In this document: one piece after another, positions 1-5,895 of the stretch | Position numbering within the stretch: the first letter of the stretch is position 1 | Layout of the letters: each line of letters begins with the position of its first letter | Assembly (NCBI GenBank): GCA_965368405.1 | Contig: CBDUMS010000108.1 | Span: 1-9,537 of the forward strand | Direction of reading: 5' to 3' | DNA: 9,537 nt | Origin: S012-113 sp965368405 | GTDB taxonomy: Bacteria; Bacteroidota; Bacteroidia; Cytophagales; Cyclobacteriaceae | Position numbers and translations under genes: made by a program | The notes under the pieces: model-generated | The model's database searches: none | The model's input: only the letters and a program-made list of their open reading frames with translations | What the model was told of the DNA's origin: nothing

Positions 1-651
1 CCGGGATTCGGTAAAAGTCCGGCTATTCCAGCACCTCTTACACTCGATCTTGTTGCAACCTCTGTCTATAAATACTTAACCGAGGAGTTAAATATCGCCT
101 CTTTTGTAGTAATGGGGCATTCACTTGGAGGGTATATTACCCTCGCACTAGCAAATAATTATAAGAAGAACGTTGTAGGTTTTGGTCTAATAAATTCTAC
201 AAGCCTAGCCGATAATAGGTTAAAAAAGGAGAGCAGGATTAAAACAAGTGCCTTTATTAATAAACATGGTGCTCAATTCTTTCTTAATTCGTTTGTTCCC
301 AACCTATTCGCCCCTCAAAATGTACAAAAACTGGCATCAAAGCTCCGTTTAGTAATGGGTATGGGTAAAAACCTAAATAATATGGTTCTGACCTCCTATA
401 TGGAGGCTATGAAAAACCGACCAGCTAGACTCGATTTAATGCATGAATTCGATCATGTTCTTTTTATTGCCGGTAGTGAAGATCCGCAGTTTTCTGCTGA
501 GGATTATAAGATACAAATCGCTAAATTGCGCCGTAAGATGAATGGTGTAATACTTCCTGAAGTTGCTCACATGAGCATGTACGAAGCTCCAGAATCGTTA
601 TTATCCACAATTAACGACTTCTTGAATTCGATAAATAATGATCGAAATTAA
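1..651 (+). CDS. alpha/beta hydrolase, 3' part (5' end outside window)
   Basis: The reading frame is open from base 1, so this is the C-terminal 216 residues of a longer protein. The first internal ATG at 112 lies inside the conserved core and is not the start. The visible fragment begins with PGFGKS, typical of the loop before the nucleophile strand. It then carries the nucleophile elbow GHSLGG (Ser about residue 41 of the fragment), a helical cap region, the acid strand FIAGSEDP, and the catalytic histidine in PEVAHMSMYEAPE near the C-terminus. Ser, Asp and His are therefore all present and the enzyme is probably active. The fold is that of soluble serine hydrolases (esterase, lipase or C-C hydrolase type). 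The substrate cannot be read from sequence, and no neighbour in the window indicates a pathway. The following 127-bp gap suggests that the next gene is not tightly coupled. Confidence 0.9.
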   Translation, partial: PGFGKSPAIPAPLTLDLVATSVYKYLTEELNIASFVVMGHSLGGYITLALANNYKKNVVGFGLINSTSLADNRLKKESRIKTSAFINKHGAQFFLNSFVPNLFAPQNVQKLASKLRLVMGMGKNLNNMVLTSYMEAMKNRPARLDLMHEFDHVLFIAGSEDPQFSAEDYKIQIAKLRRKMNGVILPEVAHMSMYEAPESLLSTINDFLNSINNDRN

Positions 652-778
652 GGCAGATTAATTGATTTTAAGGAAAAAAAATTGTTACTTACACTAGTAT
701 TTCATTTTTCACATTTTTTTTTGATTTTTGAAGTACTCATAAGATTTAATCTATACAGTAAACCCTAACCTAAATAAA
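652..778 (+). other. AT-rich intergenic gap with a small palindrome
   Basis: This 127-bp gap separates the hydrolase from the membrane-protein gene. It is very AT-rich, with T-runs around 704-729. I see no hairpin-plus-U-tract terminator and no exact TAnnTTTG element. TTTG at 727-730 could be a -33 box, but nothing convincing follows at the right spacing. A short inverted repeat, AGATT-T-AATCT, lies at 742-752, 26 bp before the ATG. It could be an operator half-site pair or chance in AT-rich sequence. The A-rich leader just before the ATG (taaataaa) fits Bacteroidota initiation without a Shine-Dalgarno sequence. Confidence 0.4.
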
Positions 779-1528
779 ATGGAAGAGGCTCCTTTACAAT
801 TTATAGATACCTGGAACTATTGGGCTAAAATAGCCGCCGGAGTATTTATTGGTATTGCAGTGCTACGTACTCTTTTTTATTATATAAAGCTTGTGTCTAC
901 CAAAGACTTTAAGACACGCTACGACTTTATTAATGAAAGAGAAATTAAAACATTATGGTCCGCCACAGTATTACTGTTGATTGGTGCTAGTTTTTTAGCG
1001 AACTCGTTCTTAGGCGAAGTTGGACTGTTCTGGTTTATTATTCGCTGGTTCACAACAGTTAGTATCGCCTTTATTTTGGGTGTAGTGGCTAACAATATGT
1101 ATAAGTTCTACTATCCTTTTTATGTTGAAAAGAGGCTTAGACAACTACGATACAAGCCACGGATATCTCCAAAATCTGGCAAAGCAATGAAACTTCTTAG
1201 TGAAGAGGAAGAGGATGTGTACCTTGATGAAGGTATGCAGGCTGAGGAAGAGGTATTTAGTATTGATTATGATGTTTGGGTAGATGAAGAGACCGGATTT
1301 ACAAAAATTGAAAAGTATTCAGGCCATCTTCATGCATCGCAATGTCCCGAATGTAGCTATCAAACTCTACGCGTAATTAAAGAACAAATCATAACAAAGC
1401 CTACCTATGATGAAGAAGGTGAGTTAATAAAATATTTTGAATGTAGTTATTGTGACTATACTGCTCAGGAAGCCTTTAAGGTTGCTAAACTTAAAGGAGT
1501 CGAAGAGAAAGTTGCCGCAACAACCTAA
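779..1528 (+). CDS. uncharacterised membrane protein with C-terminal zinc-ribbon tail
   Basis: I cannot name this 249-residue protein. Three hydrophobic segments lie at about residues 17-38, 59-80 and 84-108, followed by a basic stretch (KRLRQLRYKPR) that should keep the C-terminus in the cytoplasm. Residues 141-158 are strongly acidic (EEEED and AEEE). The tail has just four cysteines, C189/C192 and C222/C225, arranged as two CxxC pairs about 30 residues apart, which is a zinc-ribbon pattern. The block LDEGMQAEEEVFSIDYDVW (149-167) resembles, from memory, the tail of TPM-domain (YgcG-like) membrane proteins. The TPM domain itself is absent. In those tails cysteine pairs flank this block, whereas here the positions read SPKSG (130-134) and WVDEETG (167-173), so one zinc site looks lost. 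The ATG follows an A-rich leader. The gene is probably monocistronic, since a strong terminator follows. Membrane topology is a confident call; function is unknown. Confidence 0.8.
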   Translation: MEEAPLQFIDTWNYWAKIAAGVFIGIAVLRTLFYYIKLVSTKDFKTRYDFINEREIKTLWSATVLLLIGASFLANSFLGEVGLFWFIIRWFTTVSIAFILGVVANNMYKFYYPFYVEKRLRQLRYKPRISPKSGKAMKLLSEEEEDVYLDEGMQAEEEVFSIDYDVWVDEETGFTKIEKYSGHLHASQCPECSYQTLRVIKEQIITKPTYDEEGELIKYFECSYCDYTAQEAFKVAKLKGVEEKVAATT

Positions 1529-1554
1529 TAACATTTTACTTTGATGCACTAAGG

Positions 1555-1580
1555 AAGGCGGTCGGGTGATCGCCTTTTTT
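1555..1580 (+). terminator. rho-independent terminator after the membrane-protein gene
   Basis: The stem AAGGCGGTC (1555-1563) pairs with GATCGCCTT (1568-1576) around a GGGT loop, nine pairs with one G-U. The run of six T at 1575-1580 follows the GC core. It lies 27 bp after the stop of the zinc-ribbon protein. The U-tract runs into the antisense stop codon of mazG (1579-1581). For mazG, on the minus strand, the hairpin comes right after the stop but is followed by TTCC rather than a good U-tract, so it is mainly a plus-strand terminator. Confidence 0.85.
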
Positions 1581-2400
1581 ATTGGGCTTTTGCTTGCTGC
1601 CAAAGCTGTTCCATCTCTGCTAGAGTCATATCGGCCAGCGGCGTATTCGCATCTTTTGCTTGCTGCTCAATAAATTTAAAACGATCTATAAACTTCTTAT
1701 TGGTTCGTTCAAGAGCATCTTCAGGGTTAATCTCGATAAACCGAGCGTAGTTAATTAATGAAAACAAGACATCACCAAATTCATCTTCTAATCGCTCTTT
1801 TCTTATAGCTAAGTCTTCTTTTCCATTAAGTTCAGTAACAAACTCCTGAATTTCCTCCTCTACCTTATGCCAAACTCGTTCCTTATTATCCCAGTCAAAC
1901 CCAACCCCGCTAGCCTTCTCTTGAATGCGCATTGCTTTAACTAATGCCGGTAATGAACTGGGCACACCGCCAAGCACAGACTTATTGCCCTTTTCTTTGA
2001 GTTTAATCTTCTCCCAATTGTCTTTTACCTCGTTTTCATCTTTTACTTCTACATCTCCATATATATGCGGATGACGATGAATAAGCTTCTCAGAAATTGC
2101 GGTCAGCACACTGGCTATATCAAATAGGTTCTTTTCTGACCCGATTTTGGCATAAAACACAATATGTAACATGATATCGCCCAGTTCTTTTTCAAGTTCC
2201 TCGTAATCTTTGTTAATTATTGAATCCGACAATTCGTAAACTTCTTCAAGCGTAAGATACCGAAGGGAGTCTAGCGTTTGCTTCTTATCCCATGGGCACT
2301 GAGCCCTTAATTCGTCCATAATGGTTAGGAGGCGATCAAAAGCTTCGAGTTTTTTAGATCGCTCCGGATCGGTTGAAGGACTTAAATAATATGTACTCAT
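1579..2400 (-). CDS. mazG: nucleoside triphosphate pyrophosphohydrolase MazG
   Basis: MazG hydrolyses (d)NTPs to NMP and pyrophosphate in the cytoplasm and clears aberrant nucleotides; in some bacteria it also modulates ppGpp levels. The 273 residues have the full two-domain architecture of E. coli-type MazG. The N-terminal domain has EAFDRLLTIMDELR, CPWDKKQT (35-42), the metal-binding EEVYE (52-56) and EKELGD (70-75), then HRHPHIYGD (108-116) and NWEKIKLKEK. The C-terminal domain repeats the pattern with EEIQE (182-186) and EDEFGD (205-210). No key acidic residue is missing. The ATG at 2400 gives the usual short N-terminal extension before EAFDRL. The gene is transcribed divergently from the NqrM-like gene and converges on the terminator at 1555-1580. 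It is not next to a mazEF-type toxin-antitoxin pair, so a housekeeping role is most likely. Confidence 0.97.
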   Translation of the reverse strand: MSTYYLSPSTDPERSKKLEAFDRLLTIMDELRAQCPWDKKQTLDSLRYLTLEEVYELSDSIINKDYEELEKELGDIMLHIVFYAKIGSEKNLFDIASVLTAISEKLIHRHPHIYGDVEVKDENEVKDNWEKIKLKEKGNKSVLGGVPSSLPALVKAMRIQEKASGVGFDWDNKERVWHKVEEEIQEFVTELNGKEDLAIRKERLEDEFGDVLFSLINYARFIEINPEDALERTNKKFIDRFKFIEQQAKDANTPLADMTLAEMEQLWQQAKAQ

Positions 2401-2402
2401 CG

Positions 2403-2433
2403 TTTGTATTAGGAACTCTGACGTTTAACTTTG
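2403..2433 (+). promoter_or_regulatory. Bacteroidota-type promoter of the NqrM-like/glmM/desulfurase cluster
   Basis: TTTG at 2403-2406 is followed after exactly 19 bp by TAACTTTG at 2426-2433. This matches both halves and the spacing of the Bacteroidota primary sigma factor promoter (TTTG-N19-TAnnTTTG). Transcription would begin about 7 bp further on, near 2440, leaving a leader of about 23 nt before the ATG at 2463. The site lies between divergent genes, exactly where a promoter is needed. Confidence 0.7.
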
Positions 2434-2447
2434 TGTTCTCATTCTAA

Positions 2448-2455
2448 CAAAGGTA
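2448..2455 (-). promoter_or_regulatory. mazG -7 promoter element (TACCTTTG)
   Basis: Read on the minus strand, 2455-2448 is TACCTTTG, an exact match to the Bacteroidota -7 element TAnnTTTG, 48 bp before the mazG ATG. I see no clear TTTG -33 box at the expected spacing (2475-2478 reads TGAA on this strand), so only the -7 half is well supported. A start site near 2440 would give a leader of about 40 nt. Confidence 0.5.
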
Positions 2456-2462
2456 TTGAATT

Positions 2463-2681
2463 ATGACCACCCTTTTCACCATCGGATTCATAGCTATTTT
2501 TTTCGTGCTCATGTCAGTACGATTATTATTAAAGAAGGAAGGTGAATTCAAAGGTACCTGTGCATCTCAAAATCCACTTTTAGTAAAAGAAGGTATTACC
2601 TGCAGCGGCGCCTGCGGTGGCCAGGGCGAATGTGAAAATAAAGTTTCTGAAGTTGATAAGGTACTTGCCAAATTCAAATAA
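2463..2681 (+). CDS. small NqrM-like membrane protein with four cysteines
   Basis: This 72-residue protein has one N-terminal membrane helix (about residues 3-23), a basic edge (LLLKKEG), then a cysteine motif: KGTC at C33, followed by C47, C51 and C57 in TCSGACGGQGEC. A short charged tail ends it. The architecture (one helix, KG[ST]C at residue 33, then a CGG-containing cysteine cluster) closely resembles NqrM (DUF539), the factor needed to mature the Na+-translocating NADH:quinone oxidoreductase, probably in iron delivery. Bacteroidota homologues are usually annotated only as 'membrane or secreted protein'. No nqr or apbE gene is in the window, so the assignment rests on motif and size alone. 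A well-formed promoter precedes it, and glmM follows after 27 bp, so the two are probably co-transcribed. That it is a real gene is fairly certain; the NqrM role is an inference. Confidence 0.8.
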   Translation: MTTLFTIGFIAIFFVLMSVRLLLKKEGEFKGTCASQNPLLVKEGITCSGACGGQGECENKVSEVDKVLAKFK

Positions 2682-2708
2682 CCTTACCTTTACCTAAAAA
2701 ATTTACTT

Positions 2709-4094
2709 GTGACACTTATTAAATCCATATCCGGAATTCGCGGCACCATTGGTGGCAATCCAGGCGAGTCGTTATCACCCATTGACGTTGTTAAATTCAC
2801 AGCGGCATTTACTAAATGGGCCACAAATGCCTCCGGAAAACGTAATATTGTAATTGGCCGAGATGCAAGACCCTCTGGAGAGATGGTGGCGAACCTCGTA
2901 AAAGGCACCATTGTTAGTATGGGAGAAGATGTTATCGATCTCGATTTATCTACAACTCCTACAGTAGAATTGGCCGTTGCATCAGAAAATGCTGCAGGCG
3001 GCATCATTATCACTGCTAGTCATAATCCAGTAGAATGGAATGCGCTGAAGCTTTTGAATGACAAAGGAGAATTTGTATCTGCAGCTAATGGACAAGAAAT
3101 TCTTGACCTTGCCGAATCGACCTTTGCTTCGGCCCAAGTGCAGGATCTTGGGTCCATAAAGCATGCTGAGTTTTACCTGGATAAACATATAGAGGAAATA
3201 CTTGCACTTGATCTCGTTGATGTGAAGGCAATTGGGGCTGCTGATTTAAGTGTAGTTGTGGATGCCGTAAATTCTTCAGGTGGAATTGCCTTACCAAAAT
3301 TACTAGATGCGCTAGGTGTTAAAAAGATTAAAAAAATGTTCTGTGAGCCAAATGGACAGTTCCCGCATAACCCAGAACCTTTGGCAGAAAATCTTACCGA
3401 CATAAGTAATACAATCAAAGAGGGCTCTTATGATTTAGGTATTGTGGTTGATCCGGATGTAGACCGATTGGCCTTTGTATGCGAGGATGGGAGCATGTTC
3501 GGAGAAGAGTATACACTTGTATCCATCGCCGATTATATCCTCAGCCATAAACCTGGAAACACGGTCTCTAATTTATCATCGACCCGTGCATTACGCGACG
3601 TAACATTGAAACATGGGGGCCAATATTTTGCTTCTGCCGTTGGCGAGGTAAACGTTGTAACTACCATGAAAGAACAGAATGCCATAATTGGTGGCGAAGG
3701 TAATGGAGGTGTTATCTTACCGGAACTTCATTATGGTAGAGACGCCCTTGTTGGGATTGCCTTGTTTTTAAGCCATTATGTTAAGCAAGATAAAACTATG
3801 ACCCGCTTAAGAAATAGCTACCCGCAATACTTTATGGCAAAGAAAAAAATCCAACTGGTTGATGGCATAAACGTGGATGACATCTTGAAGAAGATTGCGG
3901 AGAACTATTCTGGTGAGGAGATTAATACCATCGATGGGGTAAAAATTGACTTTGAGAGTAGTTGGGTTCATTTGCGTAAATCGAATACCGAACCTATAAT
4001 CAGAATTTACTCTGAAGCCTCTTCGGCTGAAGAGGCTAATACCCTAGCAGATGTCTTAATTTGTGAGATAGAGTCAATCGCCAGCCCAAGCTAA
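2709..4094 (+). CDS. glmM: phosphoglucosamine mutase (archaeal-type GlmM)
   Basis: This cytoplasmic enzyme interconverts glucosamine-6-phosphate and glucosamine-1-phosphate for UDP-GlcNAc, peptidoglycan and lipopolysaccharide synthesis. The 461 residues contain all four landmarks of the alpha-D-phosphohexomutase family: ISGIRGT at the N-terminus, the phosphoserine loop TASHNP with Ser104, the Mg-binding DPDVDR (248-253), the sugar-specificity loop GEGNGG (329-334), and the phosphate-binding loop RKSNTEPIIRIYSE (423-436). Its length and motifs fit the archaeal-type GlmM group usual in Bacteroidota rather than E. coli GlmM. SNTEP replaces the common SGTEP. The start is GTG at 2709, placed just before the conserved IKSISGIRG; no ATG is suitably placed. 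A phosphomannomutase or phosphoglucomutase activity cannot be excluded from sequence. The stop codon is one base before the next ATG, so translation is probably coupled to the cysteine desulfurase. Confidence 0.92.
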   Translation: MTLIKSISGIRGTIGGNPGESLSPIDVVKFTAAFTKWATNASGKRNIVIGRDARPSGEMVANLVKGTIVSMGEDVIDLDLSTTPTVELAVASENAAGGIIITASHNPVEWNALKLLNDKGEFVSAANGQEILDLAESTFASAQVQDLGSIKHAEFYLDKHIEEILALDLVDVKAIGAADLSVVVDAVNSSGGIALPKLLDALGVKKIKKMFCEPNGQFPHNPEPLAENLTDISNTIKEGSYDLGIVVDPDVDRLAFVCEDGSMFGEEYTLVSIADYILSHKPGNTVSNLSSTRALRDVTLKHGGQYFASAVGEVNVVTTMKEQNAIIGGEGNGGVILPELHYGRDALVGIALFLSHYVKQDKTMTRLRNSYPQYFMAKKKIQLVDGINVDDILKKIAENYSGEEINTIDGVKIDFESSWVHLRKSNTEPIIRIYSEASSAEEANTLADVLICEIESIASPS

Positions 4095-4095
4095 A

Positions 4096-5223
4096 ATGAT
4101 TTATCTCGACAACGCAGCAACTACTATTCCTTTTCCCGAAGTTATAGAAAAGATGCATGCATGTCAATTGGAATTGTATGGCAACCCCTCTTCTACGCAC
4201 TCATTAGGCAGAAAATCTAAAGTAGCCATCGAATCGGCTCGCAAGACAATAGCCAAGTTAATTGGTGCAAGCAGCGCCGAAATCATTTTTACCTCAGGTG
4301 GCACCGAAGCCGATAATATTTTTTTGAATGGCATCGTTGATGACATGCCTCATATCATCAGTTCTCCAATCGAACACCCTGCCGTTTTAAATACACTCAA
4401 GAGTCTGGCACAAAATAAGAAAATTGAGATCTCCTGGCTAAAGATAGATTCTCAGGGCAGTATAGTAGAAGACGACCTAATTAGTCTTCTTCAGAGTTAT
4501 CCAGAATCGATAGTAGTGCTCATGCACGGAAATAATGAAATTGGTAATTTAAACGATTTAGATCAAATAGCAGCACTTTGTCAATCATATGGAGCGAATC
4601 TATTCACTGATGCTGTGCAGACTATTGGGCATTACAAGATTAATATTCATGCTTTGGGCCTAACCGGATTGTCGGCTAGTGCACATAAATTTCATGGACC
4701 AAAAGGTGTAGGGTTCTTATATGTTAAAAAAGGCACAAAACTCAGCAGTCTGTATCTTGGCGGTGAGCAGGAAAAAGCGCTGCGCGTTGGTACGGAAAAC
4801 GTTGCTGGGATCGTAGGTATGGCCACAGCGCTAGAACACTGTTTAAAGGGTCTAGACGAAGCTACCGCACATATCCTCAAGTTAAAAAAGATGCTTATCG
4901 AGGTACTTTCGGAGGTGGTGCCTGGCATATCATTTAATGGAACATCATCAAGTGCTGGAAGCAGCCTAAATTCTGTAATTAGTGCCAGCTTTCCGCCTCA
5001 CCCTGATAATGACATGCTTCTCTTTAATCTCGATATGGCTGGAATTGCCGCATCGGCCGGAAGCGCATGTGCGAGTGGAGCGCAAAAGCCTTCTCATGTT
5101 ATGGAAGCCCTAAACCATGACCCCAATCGAGCAGTTATACGGTTCTCGCTTTCTCGTATGAATACCGAGCAAGATATTCTGGCATTGAAAAAAACGCTAA
5201 CTGAAATATACTCGCCAGCTTAG
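4096..5223 (+). CDS. cysteine desulfurase (NifS/IscS family)
   Basis: This is a PLP enzyme that converts cysteine to alanine and hands persulfide sulfur to Fe-S cluster, thiamine or tRNA-thiolation pathways. The 375 residues show the complete active site: YLDNAATT at the N-terminus, GNPSSTH (29-35), SGGTEADN (67-74), the ring-stacking His94 in SPIEHPAV, NNEIG (146-150), TDAVQ with D172 and Q175, the Schiff-base Lys198 in SAHKFHGPKG, RVGTEN (230-235), the persulfide Cys325 in GSACASG, and Arg349 in VIRFSLS. The long flexible loop carrying the cysteine places it in group I (IscS/NifS-like), not SufS. It begins one base after glmM and has no iscU or other Fe-S assembly gene beside it, so the sulfur acceptor is unknown. 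The tail overlaps the convergent membrane-protein gene by 4 bp, with no terminator between them. Confidence 0.95.
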   Translation: MIYLDNAATTIPFPEVIEKMHACQLELYGNPSSTHSLGRKSKVAIESARKTIAKLIGASSAEIIFTSGGTEADNIFLNGIVDDMPHIISSPIEHPAVLNTLKSLAQNKKIEISWLKIDSQGSIVEDDLISLLQSYPESIVVLMHGNNEIGNLNDLDQIAALCQSYGANLFTDAVQTIGHYKINIHALGLTGLSASAHKFHGPKGVGFLYVKKGTKLSSLYLGGEQEKALRVGTENVAGIVGMATALEHCLKGLDEATAHILKLKKMLIEVLSEVVPGISFNGTSSSAGSSLNSVISASFPPHPDNDMLLFNLDMAGIAASAGSACASGAQKPSHVMEALNHDPNRAVIRFSLSRMNTEQDILALKKTLTEIYSPA

Positions 5224-5792
5224 ATGAGGCTCGCCCGATACATTATATAGCCATAGACCGCGAACCTTATAAAACGGGTAAGGGTAAGGAGAAAAAATCC
5301 TTTTCTCGAGTAATTCACAGCCCCGGTCAGCATACATATCCCAGAAAACGGGAGTGGTGTGAGCGCGGCTACAACCAATAGAAACCCACCAAATTGATGG
5401 AAGTAGGACTCAAATTTACCAAGATAACGTCTTCGGATATATCGGTAAATTACGGTTGTATGAAAGTATAGTCCAAATAAGTATGTTACAATTCCGGCAA
5501 AGTATGAAATGATCGCCAGCAAAGCCAGGTCGACAATGTAATTACGGTTCTGTGCCAGCTCTAACGACCACATCATAAAGAGCTCTGGTGGAATTATCCC
5601 GATAACTATTTCCGAAATAAAATAGATAGAATACACCAAACCCGGATTATTGCCTAAGCTCATCAATAATTCAGACGACTCGAAATCAACATAATGGTTC
5701 ATTAAGACGTAGGCTGCAACTAAAATAGCCAGCCAGAGTACTCCCCGGGTGAGATTACGAATGAAAAATTTAGTTTTAGCGCTTTGGGGCAC
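5220..5792 (-). CDS. small VTT/DedA-like (YqaA-type) membrane protein
   Basis: The protein has 190 residues and about five hydrophobic segments (roughly 16-34, 52-77, 85-108, 134-158 and 165-185). Features of the VTT (SNARE-associated/DedA) domain are visible: a re-entrant-like IVIGIIPPELFMMW (62-75), the G-rich SYFAGIVTYLFG (96-107), and the signature from GGFLLVVAALTPLPFSGI (135-152) to FFLLTLTRFIRFAVYGY (166-182), with its conserved Pro pair and Arg residues. Such proteins act in the inner membrane and are linked to lipid scrambling or undecaprenyl-phosphate recycling and membrane homeostasis; the exact role here is not readable. The start is GTG at 5792: an in-frame stop lies four codons upstream and the next Met is residue 31. 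It is on the same strand as the histidine kinase, 103 bp downstream of it. The family call is fair, not certain. Confidence 0.75.
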   Translation of the reverse strand: MPQSAKTKFFIRNLTRGVLWLAILVAAYVLMNHYVDFESSELLMSLGNNPGLVYSIYFISEIVIGIIPPELFMMWSLELAQNRNYIVDLALLAIISYFAGIVTYLFGLYFHTTVIYRYIRRRYLGKFESYFHQFGGFLLVVAALTPLPFSGICMLTGAVNYSRKGFFLLTLTRFIRFAVYGYIMYRASLI

Positions 5793-5824
5793 GGTATTTT
5801 ACTCGTTGAAATATCTGATAAATC

Positions 5825-5850
5825 TTTCTCTGACCTAAAGGTCAAAGAAA
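5825..5850 (-). terminator. 12-bp inverted repeat after the histidine kinase (terminator or operator)
   Basis: TTTCTCTGACCT (5825-5836) and AGGTCAAAGAAA (5839-5850) are inverted repeats with an AA spacer and a single mismatch. In minus-strand RNA that mismatch becomes a G-U pair, so the hairpin is fully paired there. It lies 45 nt after the kinase stop codon. The U-tract that follows is poor (GATTTATC), so termination may be weak. The same repeat sits 33 bp before the GTG of the VTT-like gene and contains TTTCTTTG, one base from the TAnnTTTG promoter element, so it could instead be an operator or promoter site. Confidence 0.5.
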
Positions 5851-5895
5851 ACGACTAAGATAATAATGTGAACCGGGATCGGCGGTCAATAGTTC

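Noticed and set aside
1579..2400. MazG as part of a toxin-antitoxin or phage-defence module
   Set aside because: No toxin, antitoxin or defence gene flanks it; the two-domain full-length form fits the chromosomal housekeeping enzyme.
2665..2692. Possible separate promoter for glmM (TTG, then TACCTTTA)
   Set aside because: The -7 element misses its final G, the spacing is 17 instead of about 19, and the upstream gene is only 27 bp away with a good promoter of its own.
2690..3418. Several minus-strand open frames of 68-107 codons opposite glmM
   Set aside because: They overlap each other and the strongly conserved glmM reading frame, and look like codon-bias artefacts.
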